This document shows, one piece after another, positions 29,215-37,894 of a stretch of DNA of 43,554 nucleotides. This DNA comes from Granulicella sp. (GTDB lineage: Bacteria > Acidobacteriota > Terriglobia > Terriglobales > Acidobacteriaceae): assembly GCA_003133205.1 (NCBI GenBank), contig PKWK01000405.1, positions 7,782 through 51,335 on the forward strand, in the 5' to 3' direction. Under the pieces are notes generated by a model. The model saw nothing but the letters and a program-made list of their open reading frames with translations. It did not search any database and had not been told where the DNA came from. The number at the start of each line of letters is the position of its first letter. The stretch's first letter is position 1. A program made the translations under genes and the position numbers.

Positions 29215-29856
29215 TTGACTCCAGATTCGATCGCTGAACTGCTCGAGCCCTATGTCAGCTTGCCAAACGGGCAGGCCGTGGGAGTAGCTACCGAGGAGGA
29301 TGTCTGGCCTGAAATATACTCACAACTAGTTATTTATCTTGAACTTATACTGAAATGGAACGCGTGGATGAACCTAACTGCGATCCGCACACCAGAGGAG
29401 ATCGTCCGGCGCCATTTCGGCGAGAGTCTGTTCGTCGGAGCTCACATTGGTGCGTGTGGGACGCTGCTCGATTTCGGGTCCGGCGCCGGTTTTCCCGGGG
29501 TTCCTATCCAATTATTGCGACCGGAGGTGCAGGTGACGCTGGCGGAATCGCATGGCAAGAAGGCGGCGTTTCTGCATGAGGTGGTGCGCAGCCTGGGTTT
29601 GCCGACTGAGGTCTGGGCTGGACGGGTGGAGGCGATGCCTGAGGCACGGCGCTTTGACGCGGTAGCCCTGCGCGCGGTGGACGATATGGACGCGGCAGTG
29701 CGTGAGGCTGGACTTCGAGCCAGAGAGCGAGTGTTGATTATGGGGACAACTCGCCAGTCGGTCTACCCTGGGCTTGCGGAGAACTTTCGAATGGATGAGC
29801 CATTGTCGCTGCCAGAGTCGAACGGCGGCGCGCTGTGGGTGGCGCACCGCAATTAA
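29215..29856 (+). CDS. rsmG: 16S rRNA (guanine527-N7)-methyltransferase
   Basis: 213 residues. N-terminal helices including LILKWNAWMNLTAIRTPEEIVRRHFGESL (typical WN-x-x-x-NLTAI), SAM-binding LLDFGSGAGFPGVPIQL, and VTLAESHGKKAAFLHEV. It methylates 16S rRNA near the decoding centre. The start is TTG 29215 with GAGGG five bases upstream. Its position directly upstream of parA-parB is a common oriC-proximal arrangement. The start region has lower GC than the neighbouring genes (29320-29350). Confidence 0.93.
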   Translation: MTPDSIAELLEPYVSLPNGQAVGVATEEDVWPEIYSQLVIYLELILKWNAWMNLTAIRTPEEIVRRHFGESLFVGAHIGACGTLLDFGSGAGFPGVPIQLLRPEVQVTLAESHGKKAAFLHEVVRSLGLPTEVWAGRVEAMPEARRFDAVALRAVDDMDAAVREAGLRARERVLIMGTTRQSVYPGLAENFRMDEPLSLPESNGGALWVAHRN

Positions 29857-29906
29857 TGCCCACCGCTGCTAATCAAAGAGGCTTGTTCTGACCTCCCATT
29901 CCTAAA

Positions 29907-29922
29907 TGTTCCACGTGGAACA
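29907..29922. promoter_or_regulatory. parS site 1
   Basis: TGTTCCACGTGGAACA is a perfect 16-base palindrome that differs from the parS consensus TGTTTCACGTGAAACA only in symmetric positions. ParB binds such sites near oriC. It lies 50 bases after the rsmG stop and 64 bases before the second site. Confidence 0.9.
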
Positions 29923-29986
29923 CTCTCCGCACCTGCGATCCCGCGAGAGAGACCCGTGGGAGAGATATGGTTGGTTTGGTCCCGAA

Positions 29987-30002
29987 TGTTTCACGTGGAA
30001 CA
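29987..30002. promoter_or_regulatory. parS site 2
   Basis: TGTTTCACGTGGAACA, a close match to the parS consensus, 77 bases before the annotated parA start. With site 1, 80 bases apart centre to centre, it probably loads ParB and may autoregulate parAB. Confidence 0.93.
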
Positions 30003-30078
30003 CTCCCCCACTTGCCCCATGCCGTAAAAAAGATTTCCACACCACCTATACGCAATCCCCAGCCGTAGCAACCATTAT

Positions 30079-31077
30079 ATGAGCCGTCCACAGTTTCTCC
30101 ACAGGGATGCAAACTTCTGCACAGACTGCGGCATTGCCATCGGAGCCCCTCGCCCGATAGTCTTCCTCTACACCGTGTCTACTCAACCTTCCGATCTGAA
30201 TCCGCCTCCCAACCCCGCCGCACTGCGTCCCTCCAAGGTGATCGCCGTGGTCAACCAAAAGGGTGGAGTGGGCAAAACCACCACAGCCATCAATCTGGCT
30301 GCCGCGCTGGCGCTCGAAGGGCTGCTCACACTGCTGATCGACTGCGACCCGCAGTCCAATGCCAGCGGCGGACTCGGCGTGGCACGGAGCGAATCCCGCT
30401 TGAGTATCTATGATGTGCTGATGGGATCGGCGACCCTGGAGGAGGCGCTGCTGCCGACTGAGATCGCATCGCTGGTTCTGTTGCCCGGAAGCAAGGACAT
30501 GATTGGCGCAAACCTCGAACTGGTCTCGCAGGAGCGCCGCGAGTTCTGCCTGCGCGAGGCCATCGCGCCGGTCCGCGGCAGCTATCCATTCATTGTGCTC
30601 GACTGCCCGCCCGCACTCGATCTGCTGACTCTGAACGCGCTGGTCGCAGCCGATGGCCTGCTGGTGCCCATGCAGGCGGAGTACTTTGCGCTGGAAGGCA
30701 TCTCGGAGCTGATGCAGACGCTCGACCAAGTGGCCCAAGCGTTCAATCCAACGCTGGCACTGGAAGGCGTGCTTCTGACCATGTACGACGATCGCACCAA
30801 TCTTTCGCAGCAGGTTACGGAAAACCTGAAGGCGTTCTTCGGGGAAAAACTGCTGACCACAACCATTCCACGCAACATCCGGCTGGCCGAGGCGCCAAGC
30901 CACGGTAAGCCCGTGCAGCTCTACGACCCGCGTTCGAAGGGTGCGGAGGCATATACCCAGCTCGCAGCCGAGCTGCTGCGCCGCAATGGAATCTCCAGTC
31001 CGAAAGCGCAGAAGCAACAGAATGATGGACATGAAGAGATCAAGGCGGTTCCCCGGTTCTGGCCGTATTCGAAATAA
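30079..31077 (+). CDS. parA: ParA/Soj chromosome-partitioning ATPase
   Basis: 332 residues. Deviant Walker [58 protein letters not shown], and the [16 protein letters not shown] block identify Soj-type ParA, which moves ParB-parS complexes. The core begins near residue 50; the extra N-terminus (with CTDC) is unusual. ATG 30079 lacks a ribosome-binding site and touches a TTATAT string; GTG 30175 is a possible alternative start close to the core. A basic/glutamine tail ([16 protein letters not shown]) ends the protein. Upstream are two parS sites; parB follows after 90 bases. Confidence 0.93.
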   Translation: MSRPQFLHRDANFCTDCGIAIGAPRPIVFLYTVSTQPSDLNPPPNPAALRPSKVIAVVNQKGGVGKTTTAINLAAALALEGLLTLLIDCDPQSNASGGLGVARSESRLSIYDVLMGSATLEEALLPTEIASLVLLPGSKDMIGANLELVSQERREFCLREAIAPVRGSYPFIVLDCPPALDLLTLNALVAADGLLVPMQAEYFALEGISELMQTLDQVAQAFNPTLALEGVLLTMYDDRTNLSQQVTENLKAFFGEKLLTTTIPRNIRLAEAPSHGKPVQLYDPRSKGAEAYTQLAAELLRRNGISSPKAQKQQNDGHEEIKAVPRFWPYSK

Positions 31078-31101
31078 TCTCCACGGAAGACGTTTTTATG
31101 A

Positions 31102-31140
31102 ATCAGTGATCAGCTTACAGCGATGAGCTATCAGCGATAG
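31102..31140. repeat. Heptanucleotide tandem repeat between parA and parB
   Basis: Units of seven: ATCAGTG, ATCAGCT, TACAGCG, ATGAGCT, ATCAGCG, then ATAG. The consensus is roughly ATCAGCK. It occupies most of the 90-base gap between parA and parB, just upstream of the parB ribosome-binding site (AGAGG near 31153). Confidence 0.75.
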
Positions 31141-31167
31141 ACGCAACGCAGAAAGAGGTTTAATACG

Positions 31168-32070
31168 ATGGAAGCAAACGCAACCCACGCTGACCCGAAG
31201 CGCCGAACAGCACTGGGCAAAGGGATCGAATCGCTGCTTGGACCGCGGCCGCAGATGGCTCCCGCGCCCGATGCGACGGGCAAGCCGCTGGAGATCGCGC
31301 TTGACCGCATCGACCGCAATCCCAACCAGACCCGCAGCCGTTTCGACGAGGTCCAGCTTGGCGAGCTGGCGCAGTCGATCGCCGCAACCGGAGTGGTGCA
31401 GCCGGTGGTGGTGCGCGAGCTGGCAGGTGGGCGTTATCAGCTCATCATGGGTGAGCGGCGCTGGCGCGCATCCCAGGCGGCGGGTAAGTCGACCATTCCG
31501 GCCATCGTGCGCCAGGTCTCCGACGAGCAGGCGCTGGAGATGACCATCGTCGAGAACCTGCAGCGCGCAGATCTGAACCCAATGGAGCAGGCGCGCGCGT
31601 TCGAGCGGCTCAGCCGCGAGTTCAAGATGACCCAGGAACAGATGGCGATACGCACGGGAAAGGACCGAGCTAGCGTTAGTAACTTCCTTCGTTTGTTTAA
31701 GTTACCTGTTTCAATCCAGGGTCTTGTGGAGTCTGGCCAGCTCAGCTTCGGTCATGCACGGGCAGTGCTGGCGCTGGAGTCGGCGGAGCGGATGGAGAAG
31801 GCGGCGGCAAAGATCACCGCGCTGGCGATGTCGGTTCGGCAGACCGAGACCTATGTGCAGGGGGTGATCGATCCTGAGTCGAAGGCAAAGAAGGCGAAGG
31901 CTGTAATAGAGCCGCTCGATCCGAATGTGCGCGAGGCGCGCGATCTGATTCAGCGGCGGCTTGGGCTGAAGGTGCGAATCGAGGACAAGAGCGGCAAGGG
32001 CCGGGTCATCATCGAGTACTCGGGAGTCGAGGACTTCGACGCGATTCTGGCAGCGCTCGGCGAAGGCTAG
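31168..32070 (+). CDS. parB: ParB/Spo0J partition protein
   Basis: 300 residues. KRRTALGKGIESLLG start, then the ParB N-domain LDRIDRNPNQTRSRFDEVQLGELAQSI, QPVVVRELAGGRYQLIMGERRWRAS (the CTP-binding GERR box), the helix-turn-helix region MTQEQMAIRTGKDRASVSNFLRL that reads parS, and a C-terminal dimer domain. It binds parS, spreads with CTP, and works with ParA. AGAGG precedes ATG 31168. It completes the parA-parB pair downstream of rsmG. Confidence 0.96.
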   Translation: MEANATHADPKRRTALGKGIESLLGPRPQMAPAPDATGKPLEIALDRIDRNPNQTRSRFDEVQLGELAQSIAATGVVQPVVVRELAGGRYQLIMGERRWRASQAAGKSTIPAIVRQVSDEQALEMTIVENLQRADLNPMEQARAFERLSREFKMTQEQMAIRTGKDRASVSNFLRLFKLPVSIQGLVESGQLSFGHARAVLALESAERMEKAAAKITALAMSVRQTETYVQGVIDPESKAKKAKAVIEPLDPNVREARDLIQRRLGLKVRIEDKSGKGRVIIEYSGVEDFDAILAALGEG

Positions 32071-32367
32071 TCGATCCACAGAGCAGCGAGTTGCCCCTGC
32101 ATCGCCCGAATATGCTACTGTATTAGTTACAAATATAGCTTGCGCGCTCGATTCTTAAATGCAGGGCCGACCCGCCGCCTGAGTGATCGCACTGTTCCTG
32201 TGGCTTTGCAAGTTTGGGCGTTGCGGTCTCTTTGCGAGAGGCCGTGCCGAAATCCTTTGCTTTGCCTCCACAGGAGCAGTGAGACCGCTCGCATCCGCTG
32301 GAGAAACCGCGGGGCGGCGGGCCGGACTGCTTCTGCCTGCATCTTCAGTCAGACCCAGGGGATGGGG
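32071..32367. other. Intergenic region between convergent parB and HU
   Basis: 297 bases without a supported gene. A hairpin with a 7-base stem (GGTCTCT-TTGCG-AGAGGCC, 32225-32243, one G-U pair) is the only clear structure; no T-run follows it. An AT-rich patch (TACTGTATTAGTTACAAATA) lies at about 32113-32132. No known repeat was recognised. Confidence 0.4.
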
Positions 32368-32664
32368 CTACTTCTTTGGCGGAGCGATGGTGTCCTTGGC
32401 GGCCTTGGCGACGCGGAACTTGACCACGGTTTTGGCCTTGATCTTGATGGTTTCGCCGGTCTGTGGGTTGCGTCCGAGGCGGGCCTTGCGATCTGCCTTG
32501 ACCAGCTTGCCGATGCCGGGAATGGTGAACTCGCCGTTCTTCTTGGTTTCCTTGACGGCCATCTCGGCGAGCAGCTCAAGTCCAGCGGCCGCCTGCTTGT
32601 TGGTGATTTCGAGCTTCTCCGCCATTGTGCGAACGAGAACGGTCTTGGTCATACCTTTTGCCAT
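32368..32664 (-). CDS. HU-family DNA-binding protein
   Basis: 98 residues. A small basic histone-like protein: MTKTVLVRTMAEKLEITNKQ, GEFTIPGIGKLVKADRKARLGRNPQTGETIKIKAKTVVKF matching the GxGxF/RxGRNPxTGE beta-arm, followed by a Lys/Pro tail. It bends and compacts DNA as a dimer. ATG 32664 has AAGGAG ten bases upstream. The upstream minus-strand region carries TTGACA (32854-32849) as a candidate -35, without a good -10. Confidence 0.95.
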   Translation of the reverse strand: MAKGMTKTVLVRTMAEKLEITNKQAAAGLELLAEMAVKETKKNGEFTIPGIGKLVKADRKARLGRNPQTGETIKIKAKTVVKFRVAKAAKDTIAPPKK

Positions 32665-32848
32665 GATTGTTGCTCCTTAATCCAAATTGATGTTGCCGTT
32701 TTGTGTTGCGTGCTGCGTTGTGGCGTCGATAAGATTCTCTGCCCCGTTGTGGACCGGCTCCCGGAGTGATACCCTGCTGCGAAATCGCCGGTGTTTATGC
32801 GGGTGCGAGAAACGTACCGCAATTCACGATCAGCCTTTCAAGTTCTAT

Positions 32849-32854
32849 TGTCAA
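32849..32854 (-). promoter_or_regulatory. Possible -35 element upstream of HU
   Basis: TTGACA on the minus strand, 185 bases upstream of the HU start. The hexamer 17 bases downstream (GATCGT) is a poor -10. The surrounding DNA (about 32840-32940) is rich in T-runs on the plus strand. A weak call. Confidence 0.25.
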
Positions 32855-32931
32855 TGGGTTTTATTGGGTTTCCACAGGTTTTTTGCGGGTTTTTTCGGTT
32901 TTTGTGTCATTTGGGGCACAAGTAGGGGAAT

Positions 32932-33624
32932 TTATAGGCTTTTTTGCGTTCCACCCGACCCAATCGGCGCGTTTAAGAAATGCACGAGAGGCGCCGCCAG
33001 GGCGAAGCGCGTGGCGATTTGCTTGACCAGTGAAGGCTCGGTGGCGGTCTCCGCGGGCAGCGTGGCCGAGACGCCCCACTGCTGGTAGAGCAGCAGATCG
33101 ATCGCCGGCGAGTCGGCGCAGAATCCGCGCGGCGGGCGCTTCAATTGATCCCCTTCGAGCTCGCTCATCGCAGCGCGCAGCTTGCGGTTGGCGAGGATGG
33201 CGCGGAACTCCGCGTGGTGCTCGGCGAGGTGGCGACGGATCGCGAGGAGTTGCTCCTTGGTCGGCATATAGATGCCCGCGGCGATGACCGTCTCGGTCGC
33301 GCTGACGTGGAAGTAGAAGCCCGCGCCCGAGGTCTTCTCGAGGCCCGCGCGCACCCACCACGCGGCGACATTGGTCTTGTAGGGGCGCTTGTCGGCGGCG
33401 AAGCGCGTGTCGCGATAGATGCGCATCATCGCCTTCTGCGGCTGGCGCACGTGGTCCGGCGCGAAGTCCGCCAGCGCGTGGTTCACCTCGTCGATCACGG
33501 CGAGCATGGGCGCCTTGATCTCGCGCTCGTAGATGGGCTTGCGCGGATCGAACCAGGCGCGGTCGTTGTTGCGGGCGAGGCCGCGGAGGAATTTGAGAGA
33601 GTCGGGGGTGAAGTGGGTCGGCAT
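32932..33624 (-). CDS. DUF2461 domain protein
   Basis: 230 residues. FTPDSLKFLRGLARNNDRAWFDPRKPIYEREIKAPM, MRIYRDTRFAADKRPYKTN, and GAGFYFHVSATETVIAAGIYMP are typical of DUF2461 (TIGR02453-like), whose function is unknown. The start ATG 33624 is preceded directly by a 35-base heptamer repeat (33627-33661), which leaves no Shine-Dalgarno sequence. The repeat therefore occupies the whole region where a ribosome-binding site should be, and may affect expression. Confidence 0.88.
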   Translation of the reverse strand: MPTHFTPDSLKFLRGLARNNDRAWFDPRKPIYEREIKAPMLAVIDEVNHALADFAPDHVRQPQKAMMRIYRDTRFAADKRPYKTNVAAWWVRAGLEKTSGAGFYFHVSATETVIAAGIYMPTKEQLLAIRRHLAEHHAEFRAILANRKLRAAMSELEGDQLKRPPRGFCADSPAIDLLLYQQWGVSATLPAETATEPSLVKQIATRFALAAPLVHFLNAPIGSGGTQKSL

Positions 33625-33626
33625 GT

Positions 33627-33661
33627 TGGTTGCTGGTTGTTAGTTGCTAGTTGTTGGTTGA
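33627..33661. repeat. Heptanucleotide tandem repeat in the leader of the DUF2461 gene
   Basis: Five 7-base units on the plus strand: TGGTTGC, TGGTTGT, TAGTTGC, TAGTTGT, TGGTTGA. Reverse-complemented they match the AACCAGC family at 38287-38321. It ends two bases before the DUF2461 start codon. Confidence 0.85.
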
Positions 33662-33838
33662 AAGGCTTAACACCGATTGACACCGATGATACCGATTTTC
33701 CTGGTGAGGAAAGTTGTTGGGTGTGGAAACCTGCGAAGAGTGCCAACCCCATGGTCGACGCGATGATGCAGCGTCGAACATGGGGCACCCGATTCTTTCT
33801 TCCGATACGATAGGCGCAGAGTTGTTCCTGGAGGTCAG

Positions 33839-34351
33839 ATGAAATATTTCGCTGCGTTGGCGCTTCTTGGAATCGTGAGTGTGGTGCCTGCGTTTGGTCA
33901 GGCGAGCCAGACGGACTCGCAGACGTTGCAGGCCATTCTGGTGGAGATACGCGGGATGCATAACGATGCGCGCCTGAGCCAGACGAGCCAGATTCTGCTG
34001 GCGGAGATGCTGATGCAACAGACCGTGGTGAGTCGGGCGCTGGAGAAGCGCGACAACCTGAAGTCCAGCGTGGAGCAGGTGCAAAACCAGGAGAAGGCCA
34101 CCACTTCGCAAATCGCTCAGTTCGAGGAGAGAGCCAACGCTACGATTGACCCTGCGCAGAAGAAGCAGATGACGCAGATCGAGGACCAGATCAAGTCTCA
34201 GTTGGCGAGCCTGAAGAGCCAGGAACAGGACCGCGCGAATGATCTCGCGGAGGCGGAGAGCCGGTTGACCAAGGAGCAGGATGCTTTGAGCAGCATCCAG
34301 GATCAGCTCAACGCGGTAGTGAAGAAGCTTCAGCCCGCGGCGAGCCAGTAA
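33839..34351 (+). CDS. Secreted coiled-coil protein
   Basis: 170 residues. A signal peptide (MKYFAALALLGIVSVVPAFG) is followed by a long alpha-helical, heptad-rich region with many Gln, Glu and Lys (RALEKRDNLKSSVEQVQNQE, AQFEERANATIDPAQKKQMT). No enzyme motif and no membrane anchor after the signal. It is probably periplasmic and may form a coiled-coil dimer. ATG 33839 has GGAGG five bases upstream. Family not recognised. It precedes the other secreted protein by 104 bases on the same strand. Confidence 0.8.
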   Translation: MKYFAALALLGIVSVVPAFGQASQTDSQTLQAILVEIRGMHNDARLSQTSQILLAEMLMQQTVVSRALEKRDNLKSSVEQVQNQEKATTSQIAQFEERANATIDPAQKKQMTQIEDQIKSQLASLKSQEQDRANDLAEAESRLTKEQDALSSIQDQLNAVVKKLQPAASQ

Positions 34352-34455
34352 GCCGTCTTGCTGAGTACCGCGACTATATCTCTCCGCGACCCAACACAAT
34401 CGTTTGTCCCCTCTGCTACAATTTTGCACCGCATTTATTCCGAGGGAGGATCACG

Positions 34456-35247
34456 ATGAAAAAGCTATTCCTTGTACCGCTCGGGGCCCTGTTAATCGCA
34501 ATGCCGGCTGTGGCGCAAAGCGCCTTCAATGGCACATGGAAGATCGATATGAACAAGGTCGATTTTTCCAAGAAGCCGGACGTCTTCGTGCTGCAGAACG
34601 GAATGTACGACTGCAGGACCTGCACGCCGCCATACAAAGTCAAAGCCGACGGCACAGACCAGGCCATCACCGGCCATCCGTACGTCGACACGATTGCAAT
34701 CAAGGTTGTGAACGACCATCAGATTCAAGAGACCGACAAGAAAGGCGGCAAGGTGGTTGGGACTTCGACCACCACCATCTCGGCGGATGGCAAGACCGCA
34801 TCGTTCACGTTCAGCGACAGCAGCAACACCAACGGCGGGCCTCCAGTCACCGGCAAGGGCGAGTCGACGCTGGTAATGAAGGGGCCGGCAGGATCGCACG
34901 CGGTGTCGGGTTCGTGGCGCATGGCAAAGATCGAGAGCCTGTCGGACAACGGCATCGTCTGGTCGTACAAGGTCACGGGCGACGAGATCACGATGACCGC
35001 TCCCACCGGCCAGACGTACACCGCCAAGCTGAATGGGCCCGACGCGCCGATGAAAGGCGACCCCGGCATCACCACCGTTTCGGTGAAGACGATCGGCAAG
35101 AACACGCTGATCGAGACCGATAAGCGCGACGGCAAGGAGATCAGCGTCTTCAAGCTGACGGTGGCGGCCGACGGCAAGACTGCTAAAGCCGTCGTCGAGG
35201 ACAAGCTGCAAAACAAGACTACGGACTTCGACGTAGTGAAACAGTAG
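34456..35247 (+). CDS. Secreted beta-rich protein, unknown function
   Basis: 263 residues. Signal peptide MKKLFLVPLGALLIAMPAVA, then FNGTWKIDMNKVDFSKKPDVF, a CRTC pair, and two similar beta-rich halves with TDKKGGKVVGTSTTTISADG and TDKRDGKEISVFKLTVAADG, suggesting internal duplication. The GTWK start recalls lipocalin-like exported proteins of Acidobacteria; function unknown. GAGGGAGG lies 8 bases before ATG 34456. Confidence 0.82.
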   Translation: MKKLFLVPLGALLIAMPAVAQSAFNGTWKIDMNKVDFSKKPDVFVLQNGMYDCRTCTPPYKVKADGTDQAITGHPYVDTIAIKVVNDHQIQETDKKGGKVVGTSTTTISADGKTASFTFSDSSNTNGGPPVTGKGESTLVMKGPAGSHAVSGSWRMAKIESLSDNGIVWSYKVTGDEITMTAPTGQTYTAKLNGPDAPMKGDPGITTVSVKTIGKNTLIETDKRDGKEISVFKLTVAADGKTAKAVVEDKLQNKTTDFDVVKQ

Positions 35248-35260
35248 ATAGGTTCGAGGG

Positions 35261-35273
35261 GGGTGCCCCATGA
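35261..35273. repeat. Dispersed repeat GGGTGCCCCA copy
   Basis: GGGTGCCCCATGA. The same core occurs inverted at 33778-33790, and in both orientations inside the lipid fusion gene (38264-38280, 39824-39843). Confidence 0.5.
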
Positions 35274-35380
35274 TCACCGCAGTGTCATCGCGGTTATCGT
35301 GGGGTCACTCTCTCCCTGCCTCCATGCTCAGGCACCCGCCCTTTGACGTTCTTCTCGCCACGGCGTATCAAGGCAGTGCC

Positions 35381-37249
35381 ATGCGAATCCTGCCTTTTGC
35401 CGCCGCCGCCACGCTGCTCGCCTCCTCGTTCACCATTGCTTCCGCGCAGGGTCCTGAACCGGGTTCCCTGCCTGGGCAGACCACGACCCCGGCACATGGG
35501 CCTGCACCGGCGCGTCCTGCGGTTGCGCCGCTGAACCGGGCGGACCCCAACAGTCCCGCGCAGGCTGGGAGAAACGCGCTCTATAAGTATCTCGACGACA
35601 TCGCCGCGCAGCAGACGGCCGAACGCCGCGCCACCATCGCGAAGATCACTACGCGCGAGGAAGCCGAGACGCGCCAGCAGGAAGTACGCGTCAAGCTGCT
35701 CGACCTGATGGGCGGCAACTTCGAGAAGGCTCCGCTGAACGCGAAGGTGCTGGGCAGCACGCAGCTCGACGGCTTTCGCATCGAGAAGATTCTGTACGAA
35801 TCGCAGCCGAACTTCTTCGTCACCGCGCTGCTCTATATTCCGGATGGGGCGACGGCGAAGCTGCCGGCGATTGTGATGGCTCCGGGACACGCCGCCAGCG
35901 GCAAGGCGGGCGACTTCGCCATGGCCGCGACGTTTGCGCGCAACGGGTTCGCGGTGCTGAGCTACGATCCGATTGGGCAGGGTGAGCGGCTGCAGTATCC
36001 CGACCCCGCGCACGCCGGCCAATCGCTGGCCACGCGCCCGACCGGCGAGCATGGCGAGGCTGGATTGCAGCCCACGCTGATCGGCGATGCCGTCGCCCGC
36101 TACTTTGGCTGGGACGGCATTCGCGCCGTCGACTACCTCATCTCGCGGCCGGAGATCGATGCGGACAAGATTGGCGCGTTCGGCTGCTCGGGAGGCGGAG
36201 CCATGACGGCGCTGCTCGGCGCCGCTGATCGCCGCGTCCACGCCGTCGCCACCGCCTGCTACTTCACCAGCTTCGACACGCTGCTGCCGTCCATCGGCGC
36301 GCAGGACGCCGAGCAGTCCACGCCCAACTTCATCGCGAGCGGCTTCGATTTTCCGGATTGGATCGAGCTGGCCGCGCCGCGTCCGTACGCCATGGTGGGC
36401 ACGGTGAGCGATATGTTTCCGTGGGCCGGGTTCCTGAAAACGGCCACCGAGGCGCGCCGCTTCTACTCGCTCTTCGATCCCACCGCCGAAGGCACGCCGA
36501 CCGGCAAGGCTGGCTCAGGGCCGCAGGCGCTGCCGCCCACGCCCACCGGGCCAACGCTGAATCCTGACACGTCGAACGACATTCCCGCGACCGCGCCGTT
36601 CCAGGTCATCGCGGGAATCGGCGGCCATGGCAACCTGCGCCCCATCACCGGGCAGATTGTCAGCTTCTTCCTGGTAAACCTCGCGCACTCGAACGCCGCG
36701 CCGATCCTGCCGCCGCCGCCCGCCCCCGGAGCCAGCCCCTTCGCCGCGCCCGACGTGCCCGCAGGCGCGCTGCAGGTCACGTCCACCGGCCAGGTCGCGA
36801 CCAGCTATCCCGGCAGCGCGACCGTCTACTCGCTGAACCTGAAACGCGCAGCGGGAAAGATACCGCAGACGGTGAAGCCGCTTACCCTGCTCCAGGTCCA
36901 GACGGACGTTCGGATGGTGACGCATGCGGAGGCAGTGCCATCGTCTGCGCAATCGGGCTCCGCTCCCGACAAGGTCGATAGCGGAACGACCCGAGAGCGG
37001 ATTAGTTTGACCGTCGCGCTTGGCTTGGATCTACCGGCCTATCTCTACCACCCGAACACCCCTGGTAAGCACGCGGTCACCCTCCGACTTAGAGATGACC
37101 TTGATGCCGCTTATGACGCAAGTAGTCCGGAAGACGTGTCCCAGTTAATGGCCCTTGCCATGAAGAATACCTACGTTCTGGCCATGACGCCGCGCCCATC
37201 GCCGCCGGGTGGCGAGGAGACCAAGTCCCCCATCCTCGGGCCGTTCTAA
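35381..37249 (+). CDS. Secreted alpha/beta hydrolase (esterase-like), frameshifted N-terminal part
   Basis: 622 residues. Signal peptide MRILPFAAAATLLASSFTIA with SAQ; then an acetylxylan-esterase-like alpha/beta hydrolase domain: LYIPDGATAKLPAIVMAPGH, SYDPIGQGERLQYPD, nucleophile elbow GCSGGG, and a later second domain. It ends MTPRPSPPGGEETKSPILGP with a stop where the next frame continues the same domain (ELRAELVGKTILGMRVDDVI). The protein is thus probably interrupted near 37245. ATG 35381 has AAGG nine bases upstream; the extra 37 residues upstream lie over repeat DNA. Substrate not determinable. Confidence 0.8.
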   Translation: MRILPFAAAATLLASSFTIASAQGPEPGSLPGQTTTPAHGPAPARPAVAPLNRADPNSPAQAGRNALYKYLDDIAAQQTAERRATIAKITTREEAETRQQEVRVKLLDLMGGNFEKAPLNAKVLGSTQLDGFRIEKILYESQPNFFVTALLYIPDGATAKLPAIVMAPGHAASGKAGDFAMAATFARNGFAVLSYDPIGQGERLQYPDPAHAGQSLATRPTGEHGEAGLQPTLIGDAVARYFGWDGIRAVDYLISRPEIDADKIGAFGCSGGGAMTALLGAADRRVHAVATACYFTSFDTLLPSIGAQDAEQSTPNFIASGFDFPDWIELAAPRPYAMVGTVSDMFPWAGFLKTATEARRFYSLFDPTAEGTPTGKAGSGPQALPPTPTGPTLNPDTSNDIPATAPFQVIAGIGGHGNLRPITGQIVSFFLVNLAHSNAAPILPPPPAPGASPFAAPDVPAGALQVTSTGQVATSYPGSATVYSLNLKRAAGKIPQTVKPLTLLQVQTDVRMVTHAEAVPSSAQSGSAPDKVDSGTTRERISLTVALGLDLPAYLYHPNTPGKHAVTLRLRDDLDAAYDASSPEDVSQLMALAMKNTYVLAMTPRPSPPGGEETKSPILGPF

Positions 37250-37250
37250 T

Positions 37251-37652
37251 ATGACGGAGCTGCGGGCGGAACTCGTCGGCAAGACGATCCTTGGCATGCG
37301 TGTGGATGATGTGATTCATGCCGTCGACTATCTTGCCTCGCGGCCGGACGTCGACCCCAACAACATCACCGCAGTCGCCAGCGGCCACATGGGACTCGTG
37401 CTGCTGCACGCCGCCGTGCTCGACCCGCGCCTGAAGCACATCACCATCGACCACACGCTGGAGAGCTACGCGAGCCTGCTGAAAGCGCCCATGCCGCTGG
37501 ATGCGCCGCAGGATATTCTGCCCGGAGTGCTGCTGAAGTACGACATTCCGGACCTGGTCCGCGTTCTCGGGCCGCGGGTCACGTTTAACGACCCACTGCC
37601 TGGGACGGCGAACCTCGGGTGGGTAGAGGGGCCCGGGGCTAAAGCCCCCTGA
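37251..37652 (+). pseudogene. C-terminal part of the frameshifted esterase
   Basis: 133 codons. TELRAELVGKTILGMRVDDV, IHAVDYLASRPDVDPNNITA, VASGHMGLVLLHAAVLDPRL and KHITIDHTL continue the hydrolase domain of the preceding frame; it echoes AVDYLISRPEIDADKIGAFG of the first domain. TAA of the first part and ATG here touch (TAATATG), so re-initiation is possible, but a single indel is the simpler account. The last residues (WVEGPGAKAP) are encoded by a GGGGCT-AA-AGCCCC repeat, so the natural C-terminus may be lost. Confidence 0.7.
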
Positions 37653-37687
37653 TTGCGTGAGCGTTGTTTGTGGGGCTGAAGCCCCAC
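37635..37687. repeat. Twin GGGGCT/AGCCCC hairpin repeat
   Basis: GGGGCT-AA-AGCCCC (37635-37648) and GTGGGGCT-GA-AGCCCCAC (37670-37687) are two small perfect inverted repeats 21 bases apart. I recall this pair as a common intergenic repeat of Terriglobia. It supplies the last codons of the broken esterase frame. Confidence 0.6.
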
Positions 37688-37791
37688 GCTACTCCGAGAA
37701 GCAAGGGCGGTGCGTGCAGCCACGTGGCTACGTGGGCTATGATGTGCGTCTTGCCAGCGAACAGCAAGGGGGGTCGCGCGGGGCGCGATAA

Positions 37792-37822
37792 CCCACCCTT
37801 TCGATGAGACCGAAAGGATGGG
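37792..37822. repeat. CCTTTCG/CGAAAGG hairpin repeat
   Basis: CCTTTCG (37797-37803) pairs with CGAAAGG (37811-37817) around a 7-base loop, extended by CCCA/TGGG. A perfect palindrome AGCCACGTGGCT also lies at 37718-37729. The 242-base gap before the lipid fusion gene is mostly repeats, with no gene. Confidence 0.5.
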
Positions 37823-37894
37823 CCACCCCGGCGCCTCCTTATTGCGTGTTCTGGCGCACAACTTATTGCGCGGCGCGCATCTATTATTCAGGCC

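Noticed and set aside
29857..30078. Replication origin (oriC) itself
   Set aside because: parS sites are present, but there is no cluster of consensus DnaA boxes, no dnaA gene and no clear AT-rich unwinding region.
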